From contig SVKF01000002.1 of the NCBI GenBank assembly GCA_015068605.1, forward strand, positions 80,402 to 144,401: a DNA stretch of 64,000 bases, read 5' to 3'. This DNA is from Oscillospiraceae bacterium (GTDB taxonomy: Bacteria > Bacillota > Clostridia > Monoglobales > Monoglobaceae). Positions 53,760-62,008 of the stretch are shown here, piece after piece (position 1 is the stretch's first letter; each line of letters opens with the position of its first letter). Below the pieces are notes generated by a model. That model saw only the letters and a list, made by a program, of their open reading frames with translations. It had not been told where the DNA came from and did no database searches. Position numbers and translations under genes: made by a program.

Positions 53760-54496
53760 TATTGCCACAGGAACGGCTTGACGATTTACAGATAAATAAT
53801 CTTAAGCTTATCCAAAATCCCGATTGGTTTTGCTTTGGAGTCGATGCGGTTTTGCTTTCGGATTTTGCGAAAAAGGGTATCAAAAAAGGTGCGAAAATCC
53901 TTGACCTTTGCTCGGGGAACGGAATTATTCCCGTTTTGCTGACGGCAAAAACCGAAAATACGCATATAACAGGTCTTGAAATTCAGAGTGAAGTGGCTGA
54001 AATGGCAAATCGGAGTGTTTTGCTGAATAAAATCAAGGACAGAGTAACTATGCTTTGCGGTGACCTTAAAAATAGTATTGAGCTTTTCGGAAAGAGTGTT
54101 TTTGATGCCATAACCTGCAATCCTCCATACAAGGAAAATCATGGAGGGTTGCAGAACAAGACTGATAATTTAACTATTGCGAGACACGAAATATTATGCT
54201 CTCTTGAGGATATAATCAATGTATCGGGAACACTTTTAAAGCCCGGCGGTAAGCTTTTTATGATTCATCGTCCTGAAAGACTTGCGGATATTTTGTGCCT
54301 TATGCGAAGCTGTAAAATTGAGCCGAAACGGCTTCGGTTTGTGCATCCGTCTCCCTCAAAAACCGCAACAATGATTTTGGTTGAGGGGGCAAGGCAGGGA
54401 AATCCAAAACTGTTTTTAGACCCACCTCTTTACGTTCATGACGAAAAAGGGAACTACACAAATGAAATAAACGAAATTTACGGGAGGAACAAATGA
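53756..54496 (+). CDS. tRNA1(Val) A37 N6-methyltransferase-like protein (TrmN6 family)
   Basis: A 246-residue class I SAM methyltransferase. It begins LPQERLDDLQINNLKLIQNP, then KILDLCSGNGIIPVLL (SAM site), ITGLEIQSEVAEMANRSV and the adenine-N6 motif ITCNPPYKENHGG (NPPY). Commonly next to rsmI in Firmicutes, as here. ATGA overlaps on both sides indicate coupled translation. Confidence 0.92.
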   Translation: MILPQERLDDLQINNLKLIQNPDWFCFGVDAVLLSDFAKKGIKKGAKILDLCSGNGIIPVLLTAKTENTHITGLEIQSEVAEMANRSVLLNKIKDRVTMLCGDLKNSIELFGKSVFDAITCNPPYKENHGGLQNKTDNLTIARHEILCSLEDIINVSGTLLKPGGKLFMIHRPERLADILCLMRSCKIEPKRLRFVHPSPSKTATMILVEGARQGNPKLFLDPPLYVHDEKGNYTNEINEIYGRNK

Positions 54497-55344
54497 TGAG
54501 CGGAACACTTTATATATGCGGAACTCCCATAGGAAATCTGGGGGATATAACTCTTCGTGTGCTTGAAATTTTGAAATCGGTTGATATGGTTGCCGCAGAG
54601 GACACGAGAAATACCATAAAGCTGTTAAACCATTTTGATATAAAAGTGCCCTTAATCAGTTACCATGAGCATAACAAAATTCAAAAAGGTAATGAAATTT
54701 TAAAGCATTTAGAGAACGGAAAGAATATTGCGTTGGTTTCTGATGCAGGTATGCCTGTTATATCGGACCCGGGGGAGGATTTGGTTCGGCTGTGCATTGA
54801 GAATAATATTGAAATCGTGACCGCTTGTGGCCCGACAGCCTTTACGACAGCTCTCGTTTCAAGCGGAATTACGGGGCATCGTTTTGCATTTGAGGGTTTT
54901 TTGTCGGTTACAAGAAAACAGCGGATGTCCCATTTAAATGAGATTAAAAACGATACCCGAACACTGATTTTCTATGAAGCCCCTCATAAGCTGATGGCGA
55001 CCTTATCTGACCTTTTAGATACTCTCGGAAACCGAAAAATTGCGGTTTGTCGTGAGCTTACCAAGAAATTTGAGGAAATTTTAAGGTGCGATATCGCATC
55101 TGCTATCGCCCACTTTGAAAAAACTCCGCCCAAAGGCGAATTTGTTTTGATTATTCAAGGGGCAGACAGAGAAGAGCTTTTGAAATCGGAGAAGGAAAGC
55201 CTTCCGACACCTCAGGAGCTTCTTAAAACTATGTCAAGCGATACCCTTTACGGCAAGGAGCTTGTTAAAGCTGTTGCAACAGCTCTTAATATGCCGAAAC
55301 GGGAAGTATATGAAATTTATTTGAAAATGGAGGATAAACAATGA
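54493..55344 (+). CDS. rsmI: 16S rRNA (cytidine-1402 2'-O)-methyltransferase RsmI
   Basis: A 283-residue tetrapyrrole-methylase-fold enzyme: LYICGTPIGNLGDITLRVLE, AAEDTRNTIKLLNHF, SDAGMPVISDPGEDLV and CGPTAFTTALVSSG. It modifies C1402 in the decoding centre. Two ATG codons are adjacent (54493, 54496); GGAGG fits either. Confidence 0.96.
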   Translation: MMSGTLYICGTPIGNLGDITLRVLEILKSVDMVAAEDTRNTIKLLNHFDIKVPLISYHEHNKIQKGNEILKHLENGKNIALVSDAGMPVISDPGEDLVRLCIENNIEIVTACGPTAFTTALVSSGITGHRFAFEGFLSVTRKQRMSHLNEIKNDTRTLIFYEAPHKLMATLSDLLDTLGNRKIAVCRELTKKFEEILRCDIASAIAHFEKTPPKGEFVLIIQGADREELLKSEKESLPTPQELLKTMSSDTLYGKELVKAVATALNMPKREVYEIYLKMEDKQ

Positions 55345-56243
55345 TTTATACAGTAACTCTTAACCCGGCTCTTGATTATCTTGTTGATGTGGAGCATTTC
55401 AGACCCGGAACACTTAATAAGGCTGATGCATCTTCAATAACCTTTGGAGGAAAGGGGCTTAATGTTTCCGCTGTCCTTAAGACCTTGGGGGTCGAAAGCC
55501 GTGCACTTGGCTTTGTGGGCGGATTTACAGGCAATGAAATTATAAAAATGGCGGAGGAAGTCGGCTGTAACTGTGATTTTATTGACCTGCCCGGTCAGAT
55601 TTCCAGAATAAATGTTAAAATTAAGCATGGAGAGGAAACCGAACTTAACGGGGAAGGTCCGCAAATATCCTCGATTGCCCTAAATCATCTTTACGGCAAA
55701 CTTTCAGCATTGACTCCCGATGATTTTCTTGTGCTTTCGGGAAGTGTCCCCAAAAGTATGAGCAACACGGTCTATATGGATATTATGACCCGTCTTCCCG
55801 AAGGGGTTAAAACTATTGTTGATGCCAGCGGAGCGGCGCTGAAAAATACCCTTAAATGCCGTCCTTATCTTATAAAACCCAATATTGATGAGTTAAGTGA
55901 CATTTTCGGTGCGAAAATATCGGTTAAAACAGACGCAGTTTTTTACGGAAAAAAGCTGGTGGAAGCCGGAGCTGAGAATGTTCTTGTATCAATGGGTGGA
56001 CAGGGAGCAGTCTTGATAACCGAAAATGAAGCCTATGAAATGAATGCACCGGCAGGAACGGTTGTGAACACAATCGGAGCAGGAGATTCGATGGTTGCAG
56101 GCTTCCTTGCGGCAATACACAACGGTCAGGATATTGTTGATGCGCTCCATCTGGCTGTCTGTGCAGGCTCTGCAACGGCATTTTGTGAAACTCTTGCCGA
56201 AAGAGACGAAATTTTCCGACTTTTGGATATGGTTATCCGTTAA
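55341..56243 (+). CDS. PfkB-family 1-phosphofructokinase-like sugar kinase
   Basis: A 300-residue ribokinase-fold kinase. VTLNPALDYLVDVEHFRPGT, the Gly-rich GGKGLNVSAVLKTLG and NTIGAGDSMVAGFLAAI (catalytic Asp) are those of FruK/LacC-type enzymes acting on fructose-1-phosphate or tagatose-6-phosphate. No fructose PTS or repressor gene is near. The start overlaps the rsmI stop by 4 bases. Confidence 0.9.
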   Translation: MIYTVTLNPALDYLVDVEHFRPGTLNKADASSITFGGKGLNVSAVLKTLGVESRALGFVGGFTGNEIIKMAEEVGCNCDFIDLPGQISRINVKIKHGEETELNGEGPQISSIALNHLYGKLSALTPDDFLVLSGSVPKSMSNTVYMDIMTRLPEGVKTIVDASGAALKNTLKCRPYLIKPNIDELSDIFGAKISVKTDAVFYGKKLVEAGAENVLVSMGGQGAVLITENEAYEMNAPAGTVVNTIGAGDSMVAGFLAAIHNGQDIVDALHLAVCAGSATAFCETLAERDEIFRLLDMVIR

Positions 56244-56352
56244 TGTGAGAGATATTTGGATATTTTACAAGAAAAATAAAAATTTTTAAAGTTTTTTTCA
56301 AAAAACTCTTGCCAAATTCAAAAAAACGTGATATAATATCATAGTTAGTTAA

Positions 56353-56429
56353 GCGCCGGTAGCTCAGCTGGATAGAGTGTTTGGCTACGAACCAAAAGGT
56401 CGGGGGTTCGAATCCCTTCCGGCGTACCA
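56353..56429 (+). tRNA. tRNA-Arg (anticodon ACG)
   Basis: A 77-base cloverleaf with encoded CCA. The acceptor stem GCGCCGG (56353-56359) pairs with CCGGCGT (56419-56425), the D-arm contains AGCTCAGCTGGATAGAG, the anticodon stem TTTGG/CCAAA encloses CTACGAA with ACG at 56387-56389, and the T-arm is GGGGGTTCGAATCCC. Its 3' end borders the integrated element and is the likely attachment site. Confidence 0.97.
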
Positions 56430-56434
56430 ACTTT

Positions 56435-56475
56435 AAAAACCTCTCAACCATAAGGGTTTGAGGGGTTTTTCTTTT
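56435..56475 (+). terminator. Terminator after tRNA-Arg
   Basis: AAAAACCTCTCAA (56435-56447) pairs with TTGAGGGGTTTTT (56458-56470) with one T-G pair, followed by CTTTT. It may also stop the leftward integrase transcript. Confidence 0.88.
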
Positions 56476-56540
56476 GTCTTTTTTCAGTTGTGTCAGAGGT
56501 CGAAAAACGGTCAATAATTCAACTTTAATTCAACTCTCTT

Positions 56541-57737
56541 TTAAAAACTCTGTGATTTAAGAAAAATATCCGATAAAATTTCAGCATTCTTTCTGTCTGC
56601 CTGTTCCACTACATGAGCGTATATATTTGCAGTTGTGCTGACTTGGGCGTGTCCTAATCTTTTAGAGATAGAAACACTATCCACCCCATTATAATATAAC
56701 ATACTTGCCATTGTGTGTCTGAAAGCGTGCGGATTTATATGAGGGAGATTATTTCTCTTTGAAAACTTCCGCAGATAATCGGTGGCACTATCAGGATGCA
56801 TGGGTTTCCCGTCATACTGACAAAACACAAAACCGCTCCGTGAATGTTTTATCCCCATTTTCAGTTGTTCCTCTGCCTGCTCCCGTTTATACTGTTTAAG
56901 AAGTTTCATTGTTTCTTCCGGGAGTGCGATATATCTTTTTGAGGTTTCCGTCTTTGGTGTGTCTTCATATACTCCTATATCGGGAGAATATAAGATATTA
57001 TTGCAAATATATATCCTTTTATTTTCAAAATCCACCTTATCCCATTTAAGTCCTAACAATTCGCCCCGTCTTGCTCCTGTGATTAAAAATAAATGTATCA
57101 GGGTTTTCCACTTTAACGGCTCTGTTTCCATAGCCTCTCTTATATTGGCAACATCTTCCGGCTGAAAATAATTGACATTCTTTTTCTCAACCTTTGGGAG
57201 AACTGCCCTCGATGCAACATTGAAAGGCACAAGGCACTCCTTAACCGCTTGTTCTAATACGGTTGATATAAGGCGGTGATGTTCAAGAACTGTTTTTGCA
57301 CTTAAATTGCCACCGCTCCGCTTATTTAGTTTTCCTGTTGCTAAATATGTGTATAAATCATTAAGTATATCGGAGCGGAGATTTTTAAGTTTTATATGCC
57401 CGATTTTCGGATAAATCCGCCGTGTTAAAGATTTATATAATACTATGGTGGAGTGTTTTGTCCCTCTCTGTTCCTTAAGGCTTATAACATAATCACAGTA
57501 TGAGGCGAATGTCTGTCGGGTATCAGATTTAACGCCCTCTTTACATTCTTTTTCAAACACACTTGCAAAGGCTTCAGCTTTCTTTCTTGCGGTTTCCTCT
57601 TTCCAAGTCGGCTCAACATCAAATGTGGCCGTAAACGGTTTAAGTTGTTTCCCGTCTGTTCCCCTGCCTCTATGCACACGGATAGAAAAGGATATGAGCT
57701 TCCCGTCCTTATTCCGTCTCTCCTGTATGTTTGCCAT
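56541..57737 (-). CDS. int: Site-specific tyrosine integrase
   Basis: A 398-residue recombinase. The N-terminal arm-binding domain starts QERRNKDGKLISFSIRVHRG, a SAM-like core-binding domain lies at about 70-165, and the catalytic domain has ITGARRGELLGLKW (Arg), HINPHAFRHTMASMLYYNG (HxxR), LGHAQVSTTANIYAH (His, Tyr nucleophile). It inserts the element at the neighbouring tRNA-Arg gene. The start overlaps the repressor gene end by 29 bases, so both belong to the leftward lysogeny transcript. The right attachment site is outside the window. Confidence 0.95.
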   Translation of the reverse strand: MANIQERRNKDGKLISFSIRVHRGRGTDGKQLKPFTATFDVEPTWKEETARKKAEAFASVFEKECKEGVKSDTRQTFASYCDYVISLKEQRGTKHSTIVLYKSLTRRIYPKIGHIKLKNLRSDILNDLYTYLATGKLNKRSGGNLSAKTVLEHHRLISTVLEQAVKECLVPFNVASRAVLPKVEKKNVNYFQPEDVANIREAMETEPLKWKTLIHLFLITGARRGELLGLKWDKVDFENKRIYICNNILYSPDIGVYEDTPKTETSKRYIALPEETMKLLKQYKREQAEEQLKMGIKHSRSGFVFCQYDGKPMHPDSATDYLRKFSKRNNLPHINPHAFRHTMASMLYYNGVDSVSISKRLGHAQVSTTANIYAHVVEQADRKNAEILSDIFLKSQSF

Positions 57738-58377
57738 TATTTTTCACCTCGTTATTGTATTTATCTTTTAATCTCCTTAACTCATTTTCAATACCTGAAA
57801 GCATAACCGAATGTGCAACCGCTCTTGCCGAAAATGGTGAAATAGGGTCTGGGCAATATCCATCTTCTTCATTTTCATCAGTTTCTTTCTTCACAATATA
57901 ATCTCCTTTAAACTCATATATAATTCCATCAGGAATGACAACATATATAAAATCTGTTATCTTTCCTATTATTGAGTCTAATTGTTTTTCATTTAAGGAA
58001 ATCTCTTCTTCCATTATGAAATTAAATATTTCTAAAATAGGGCTTTTTCTGAAATGGAATATGTTAAACCATTCAATAACCTTTTCTGATAATCCAGTAT
58101 ATTCGCAAATCCCTTTTATCGTTGTGTCCGTTGTTTTTACATCAGTTCTACCGAGAAGATAATCGGTTGATACTTCAAAATAATCAGCTAGTATGACAAG
58201 TTTATCCACTGGTGGGAGAGACGCTCCTCCGCAATACTGACTTACTGATTGTCTTGTTACATCTAATAGTTCAGCGATATCTGCTTGTTTTTTATCATTC
58301 ACCTTCATCAATTCCGTCAACCGCTCCGCTAACGGACTACATACACTTTTATAGTCGCTCTGACTTGCTTTTTTCAT
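57709..58377 (-). CDS. CI-type phage repressor (HTH XRE)
   Basis: A 222-residue regulator. The N-terminal XRE helix-turn-helix is in KKQADIAELLDVTRQSVSQY and VDKLVILADYFEVSTDYLLG. The C-terminal domain is acidic and has no visible S24 peptidase motif, so it is not an obvious RecA-cleaved repressor. It probably binds the divergent promoter region and keeps the rightward genes silent. Ribosome binding site AGAGGGGA. Confidence 0.88.
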   Translation of the reverse strand: MKKASQSDYKSVCSPLAERLTELMKVNDKKQADIAELLDVTRQSVSQYCGGASLPPVDKLVILADYFEVSTDYLLGRTDVKTTDTTIKGICEYTGLSEKVIEWFNIFHFRKSPILEIFNFIMEEEISLNEKQLDSIIGKITDFIYVVIPDGIIYEFKGDYIVKKETDENEEDGYCPDPISPFSARAVAHSVMLSGIENELRRLKDKYNNEVKNNGKHTGETE

Positions 58378-58396
58378 ACTTTATCCCCTCTTTCGC

Positions 58397-58413
58397 AAAT
58401 TAAACTTTAATTT
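58397..58413. promoter_or_regulatory. Palindromic operator candidate in the switch region
   Basis: AAATTAAA (58397-58404), C, TTTAATTT (58406-58413) is a perfect palindrome between the repressor start and the rightward promoter. It is a plausible repressor binding site. Confidence 0.5.
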
Positions 58414-58434
58414 AATTTTTTAGAGCAATTTTAA

Positions 58435-58463
58435 TTGACTTTTATTTTTTCTTTTGCTATACT
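58435..58463 (+). promoter_or_regulatory. Rightward early promoter of the element
   Basis: -35 TTGACT (58435-58440), a 17-base spacer and -10 TATACT (58458-58463). It faces the leftward repressor promoter, whose -10 is only 4 bases away. Confidence 0.85.
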
Positions 58464-58466
58464 ATA

Positions 58467-58495
58467 AATATATCAAATAATATTTGCTTTGTCAA
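58467..58495 (-). promoter_or_regulatory. Leftward repressor/integrase promoter
   Basis: On the minus strand: -35 TTGACA (58495-58490), a 17-base spacer and -10 TATATT (58472-58467). The predicted start lies inside the rightward promoter, so the two promoters interfere with each other. Confidence 0.85.
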
Positions 58496-58529
58496 GTAAA
58501 AGTAAAATAAAATTTAAGGAGGTAATAAA

Positions 58530-58673
58530 ATGACAAAGGGAGCAAGAGAATTAAGCAGAGAATATCAAAGGAAATGGAGGCAAAAAAACAAAGACAAGGT
58601 CAAGCAGTACAATCAAAACTATTGGCAGAAAAAAGCTGAACAACTTGCAAAGGAGAATGATGCGAATGAATAA
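58530..58673 (+). CDS. Small 47-residue basic phage protein
   Basis: The frame starts at the ATG at 58530 after the strong site AAGGAGG and ends at 58673. It encodes a Lys/Arg/Gln-rich helical protein (ELSREYQRKWRQKNKDKVKQ) ending KENDANE. Similar short charged proteins open the early operons of clostridial phages; the role is unknown. It overlaps the next gene by 8 bases. Confidence 0.75.
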   Translation: MTKGARELSREYQRKWRQKNKDKVKQYNQNYWQKKAEQLAKENDANE

Positions 58674-58857
58674 AACTTTCCTTACAATCAGGGAAACGGC
58701 AAAGACGGGGATATTATCCGAATACACATTAAGACTTATGCAAAAACAGGGGAAAATCCCTTGTATTATGTGCGGTAATAAGTGTATGGTGAATTATCCT
58801 CTTTTGTTGGAACAACTGAATACAGAAAGCAAAAAGGCGGTGATAAGTAATGTATGA
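58666..58857 (+). CDS. Excisionase-like DNA-binding protein
   Basis: A 63-residue protein starting MNKTFLTIRETAKTGILSEY and continuing LRLMQKQGKIPCIMCGNKCM, then YPLLLEQL. This is the winged-helix pattern of small MerR/Xis-type proteins of integrative elements. It may direct excision by the integrase. The start at 58666 was chosen by family pattern; ATG codons at 58657 and 58660 are alternatives closer to GGAG. Confidence 0.75.
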   Translation: MNKTFLTIRETAKTGILSEYTLRLMQKQGKIPCIMCGNKCMVNYPLLLEQLNTESKKAVISNV

Positions 58858-59260
58858 GAATAAAAAAGGAGCTATGCACGCCGACCAAAGCACCGCAAAG
58901 CTCCAAAAAATGACGATTAAAAATCATCAGCCTAATAATACCACAATAACACCCGATTTGTCAACTATTGAGCCATACTGCACAATTTTAAATATGCTTG
59001 AAACGGGTGAGAAAAACGCAGTACACTTAAAAGCAATTATAAATCGGACAGAGCTTAAAAACAGAGAGGCCAGAAAGTGTATCGAACAACTTCGGCGGAG
59101 CGGATTTGTTATTGTGTCAAATAGTAACGGATATTTCATTCCCGAAACGCCTGAAGAATTACAAAAATACATAAATCAAGAGACTCACCGGGCAAAGAGC
59201 GTATTCTATACACTTAAAAATGCCCGTCAGCTCTTGCAACAGATTAAGGAGGCGGAGTAA
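58850..59260 (+). CDS. Early phage protein with winged-helix-like region
   Basis: A 136-residue protein. Residues 40-105 (YCTILNMLETGEKNAVHLKA, then NREARKCIEQLRRSGFVIVS) look like a winged helix as found in phage replication accessory proteins. The C-terminal third is helical. Overlaps the previous gene by 8 bases and the next by one. Confidence 0.65.
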   Translation: MYENKKGAMHADQSTAKLQKMTIKNHQPNNTTITPDLSTIEPYCTILNMLETGEKNAVHLKAIINRTELKNREARKCIEQLRRSGFVIVSNSNGYFIPETPEELQKYINQETHRAKSVFYTLKNARQLLQQIKEAE

Positions 59261-59973
59261 TGGCAGAAAGACGAATGTTTGCAAAAACGATAATTGATAG
59301 TGATGCATTTATTGATATGCCTATTAGTGCAAGACTTTTATATTATGATTTGGCTATGAGGGCAGATGATGACGGGTTCGTAAATTCACCGAAAAAGATT
59401 ATGAAGTTTGTCGGAGCAAGTATTGACGATATGAATGTTTTAATTGCCCGTCAATTTATTCTCCCGTTCGAGAGTGGCGTTGTTGTAATTAAACATTGGC
59501 TTATTCATAATTATATCCGAAAAGACCGATATAATCCCACCGTGTTCAAAGAAGAAAAAGCCTTATTATATCAAGATGAAAACGGAGCATACAACGAGCG
59601 GTCAACCGTTGGTCAACCATTGGTTGACACAGGTAAGGATAGGTTAGGTAAGGTTAGTATAGGTAAGGATAATATAGATATATGTTCCGCTTCGCAGAAC
59701 AATAAACCCACCCGTCACAAATATGGTGAATATAAAAATGTTCTTCTCTCTGATGATGAACTTGAAAAACTCAAAGCCGAGTTTCCTGCAGATTGGGAAA
59801 ATCGAATAGAGAGGTTAAGCGAATACATAGCAAGCACAGGCAAAAAATATAAAAATTATCATGCTACAATTCGTAGTTGGGCGAAAAAAGATATTGAGAA
59901 AGGAAATATAAGCAATGAACAAAATAAACGAACTACTGAATCGGCAAAATGCGAATACGGGACAACCTATTGA
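59260..59973 (+). CDS. Phage replication initiator-like protein
   Basis: A 237-residue protein opening MAERRMFAKTIIDSDAFIDM, with a helix-turn-helix type N-terminal domain (ARLLYYDLAMRADDDGFVNS), as in replisome organiser proteins of Firmicutes phages. A flexible middle follows (GKDRLGKVSIGKDN), encoded by three 15-bp iterons, then a helical C-terminal part. The gene order initiator then DnaC-like loader mirrors phage O/P modules. It should bind the iterons inside its own gene and recruit the loader. Confidence 0.82.
   Translation: MAERRMFAKTIIDSDAFIDMPISARLLYYDLAMRADDDGFVNSPKKIMKFVGASIDDMNVLIARQFILPFESGVVVIKHWLIHNYIRKDRYNPTVFKEEKALLYQDENGAYNERSTVGQPLVDTGKDRLGKVSIGKDNIDICSASQNNKPTRHKYGEYKNVLLSDDELEKLKAEFPADWENRIERLSEYIASTGKKYKNYHATIRSWAKKDIEKGNISNEQNKRTTESAKCEYGTTY
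59600..59675 (+). other. Probable replication origin inside the initiator gene
   Basis: Three direct repeats of AGGTAAGGWTA start at 59631, 59646 and 59661, an exact 15-bp period. Just before them lie GGTCAACC (59600-59607 and 59611-59618) and inverted GGTTGAC (59622-59628). Iterons in the initiator gene mark the origin in many temperate phages. Confidence 0.65.
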
Positions 59974-60718
59974 TGAAAACGAAAGAACAAACAGACAAGT
60001 TGAAAGTTTTAATAATGCTCAAAACCCGCCCGACACAATAACGGGGTATGATTGTCCTATATGCAAAAATAATCGGGTTATCGCATACAACAAAAACGGT
60101 GCTTTTTATACACATCCTTGCGAATGTGAGAAAATACGGACATCAATTAAAAACCTAAAAAATAGCGGTTTGGGAGCGGTTGACAAAAACACCTTTGAAA
60201 ACTATTCAACAACCGAACAATGGCAACAGGATATATTATTTAAAGCTCAACAGTTTGCCTCCGCACCTTTAGGCGGTTGGTTCTTTATCGGCGGTCAGGT
60301 TGGTGCAGGAAAAACACATATTGGAAAAGCTATTGCTTACGAATACATCAAAAAAGGCATATTTGTTAAGTATTTGGAATGGAAAAAGGATATACAACAC
60401 CTTAACGCTTTAGCGAATACGCCTGAATACGAAAAGGCTTTTAATGAATTTGTAGTACCGCCGGTATTATACATAGACGATTTTCTAAAAATCTCAAACG
60501 GCACACCTTTGCCCGGAGCAATCAACAGGGCATCAGACTTAATATATGCACGATACAACCAAACAGACACAACGGTTATTATATCAAGCGAACTTACGAT
60601 AGGAAAAATAATTGATATAGATGAGGGTATGGGAAGCAGAATTGTTGAGAAAACAAAAACATTTGATTCTCTGATAACCCTTAACCCTGATAAAAATAAG
60701 AATTACAGGCTGAAATAA
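59915..60718 (+). CDS. DnaC/IstB-like helicase loader ATPase
   Basis: A 267-residue protein. A zinc-ribbon-like region is at 45-75 (CPICKNNRV...HPCECEK), then an AAA+ domain with Walker A GGQVGAGKTHIGKAI, Walker B VPPVLYIDDFLK and sensor VIISSEL. It loads the replicative helicase at the element's origin. It overlaps the initiator gene by 59 bases. Confidence 0.9.
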   Translation: MNKINELLNRQNANTGQPIDENERTNRQVESFNNAQNPPDTITGYDCPICKNNRVIAYNKNGAFYTHPCECEKIRTSIKNLKNSGLGAVDKNTFENYSTTEQWQQDILFKAQQFASAPLGGWFFIGGQVGAGKTHIGKAIAYEYIKKGIFVKYLEWKKDIQHLNALANTPEYEKAFNEFVVPPVLYIDDFLKISNGTPLPGAINRASDLIYARYNQTDTTVIISSELTIGKIIDIDEGMGSRIVEKTKTFDSLITLNPDKNKNYRLK

Positions 60719-60743
60719 AATTCAGCTTGTATAAAAACGAAAA

Positions 60744-60771
60744 CGGAGCGGTATTGCACACCACCGCTCCG
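60744..60771 (+). terminator. Hairpin after the replication genes
   Basis: CGGAGCGGT (60744-60752) pairs with ACCGCTCCG (60763-60771). There is no T-run, so termination is unsure. Both arms carry the octamer that is over-represented in this element. Confidence 0.55.
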
Positions 60772-60836
60772 AAAGAATAAAAGATAGTATATTGAGCCTG
60801 TGAAAATATTATATCTTATTTTCGGGGTGATTGTCA

Positions 60837-61058
60837 ATGTCTGCATATGAGAGCGTATATGCCATATGTCCATTTTACAAAGATGAAACAAAATGCGAGA
60901 TTAAATGCGAGGGAGTTGTTTCTTGCTCTGTGATAAATAAATTTGAGAACACAGTGCAAAAAAGAGAACACGAGGAAAAATATTGTTATAGTCTTATGTA
61001 TCGCAAATGTGCTTTATCAAAGCGTATATTCAAAAAATATGAAGAAGGGAAAATATAA
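60837..61058 (+). CDS. Small cysteine-rich phage protein
   Basis: A 73-residue protein starting MSAYESVYAICPFYKDETKC, with six Cys (CPFY, CEIKC, SC, YC, KC) that could bind zinc. Similar small proteins occur in Firmicutes prophages without known role. The ATG at 60837 has GGGGTG upstream; a TTG at 60831 is less likely. Confidence 0.65.
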   Translation: MSAYESVYAICPFYKDETKCEIKCEGVVSCSVINKFENTVQKREHEEKYCYSLMYRKCALSKRIFKKYEEGKI

Positions 61059-61120
61059 AACATGAGTTTTTGCAAATTTTTAACAAAATTTACACATAAA
61101 AGGTGGAGGGGTACTCGATT

Positions 61121-61477
61121 TTGAAAGCAAAAGACGAAAAAATATTAACCGCTTTGCTTACTTGCGGTAATGTGGCAGACGCGGAACGAATAGCAGGAGT
61201 AAGTCGCTCAACGATTTACAATAGACTTTCTAATGCAGATTTTAAAGCAGAATATGACCATAGGCGTACAATGGTGTTAAACGAAGCTTGTAATACATTA
61301 CAGGCAACATTAACAAAAGCAGTTAACACAGTTAAAGAAATTGCCGAAGATGAAACAGCATCACCGCAGGTGAGATTAAATGCGTGTGGAATGTTGCTAC
61401 AGAACTGCTTAAAATATGTCGAACAAATTGACATACTTTCAAGAATTGAAGCTCTTGAAAACAATACAAAGAAATGA
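61121..61477 (+). CDS. phBC6A51-type helix-turn-helix protein
   Basis: A 118-residue protein. DEKILTALLTCGNVADAERI and AGVSRSTIYNRLSNADFKAE form a helix-turn-helix like that of the phBC6A51/terminase small-subunit-like family; a helical tail (DILSRIEALEN) follows. It could regulate or act in packaging, but no terminase large subunit is in view. A TTG start at 61121 fits GGAGGGG at 9 bases; a GTG at 61103 would precede that site. Confidence 0.7.
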   Translation: MKAKDEKILTALLTCGNVADAERIAGVSRSTIYNRLSNADFKAEYDHRRTMVLNEACNTLQATLTKAVNTVKEIAEDETASPQVRLNACGMLLQNCLKYVEQIDILSRIEALENNTKK

Positions 61478-61701
61478 GAGATTTTATGAAAAATAATATA
61501 ATTCAAAGATTAAAAAAACTGGAACAAAGAATGCCGGATAAGATGAGTGTTTTGATTGAAATAAACGGCGAACAAAAAGAGTGTTCCGTCGATGAATTAG
61601 ACCAATATCCCAATGCAGGATTTGTTAAAGTAATATACGGCAACAACCTCCTTGATTTAGATGAAATCCTCGATTGGGTTAATAGAATGGCTAATGAATA
61701 A
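61474..61701 (+). CDS. Small phage protein, 75 residues
   Basis: Its ATG overlaps the stop of the previous gene. The N-terminus is a basic helix (IIQRLKKLEQRM), followed by a β-like segment (SVLIEINGEQKECSVDEL) and an acidic helix. A second ATG at 61486 is possible. Function unknown. Confidence 0.6.
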   Translation: MRDFMKNNIIQRLKKLEQRMPDKMSVLIEINGEQKECSVDELDQYPNAGFVKVIYGNNLLDLDEILDWVNRMANE

Positions 61702-61720
61702 AAAGAAAGGATGATATTAC

Positions 61721-61918
61721 ATGAATAAAAAAACAGATTGCACGAACTGTAAAGAAAAGTATTGTACATATAACTACAAGTTGGAAAACTCTCTCGCTTT
61801 TGATATTTGCAAGGCGTTATCAAGAAAAAACAAAATTCTTATTTCAGCTTTATCAGTAGCAATCACAGGATGGTTGTTCACTATTGCAGGAATTATTTTT
61901 TATTTAATTAAAGCTTAA
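61721..61918 (+). CDS. Small membrane protein with N-terminal cysteine cluster
   Basis: A 65-residue protein. CTNCKEKYC near the N-terminus could bind metal; one membrane segment lies at about 40-63 (ILISALSVAITGWLFTIAGI). It follows the previous gene by 19 bases with AAAGGATG upstream. Function unknown. Confidence 0.62.
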   Translation: MNKKTDCTNCKEKYCTYNYKLENSLAFDICKALSRKNKILISALSVAITGWLFTIAGIIFYLIKA

Positions 61919-61948
61919 ACTTAATGAAATCTCAAAATCTGTCAAAAG

Positions 61949-61985
61949 AACCCGGTGAGGTAATATCCCATTCTCTCACCGGGTT
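61949..61985. terminator. Hairpin terminator between convergent small genes
   Basis: AACCCGGTGAG (61949-61959) pairs perfectly with CTCACCGGGTT (61975-61985). It lies between rightward and leftward element genes. Confidence 0.75.
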
Positions 61986-62008
61986 TGCGGATAATTCCAC
62001 TCCGAAAC

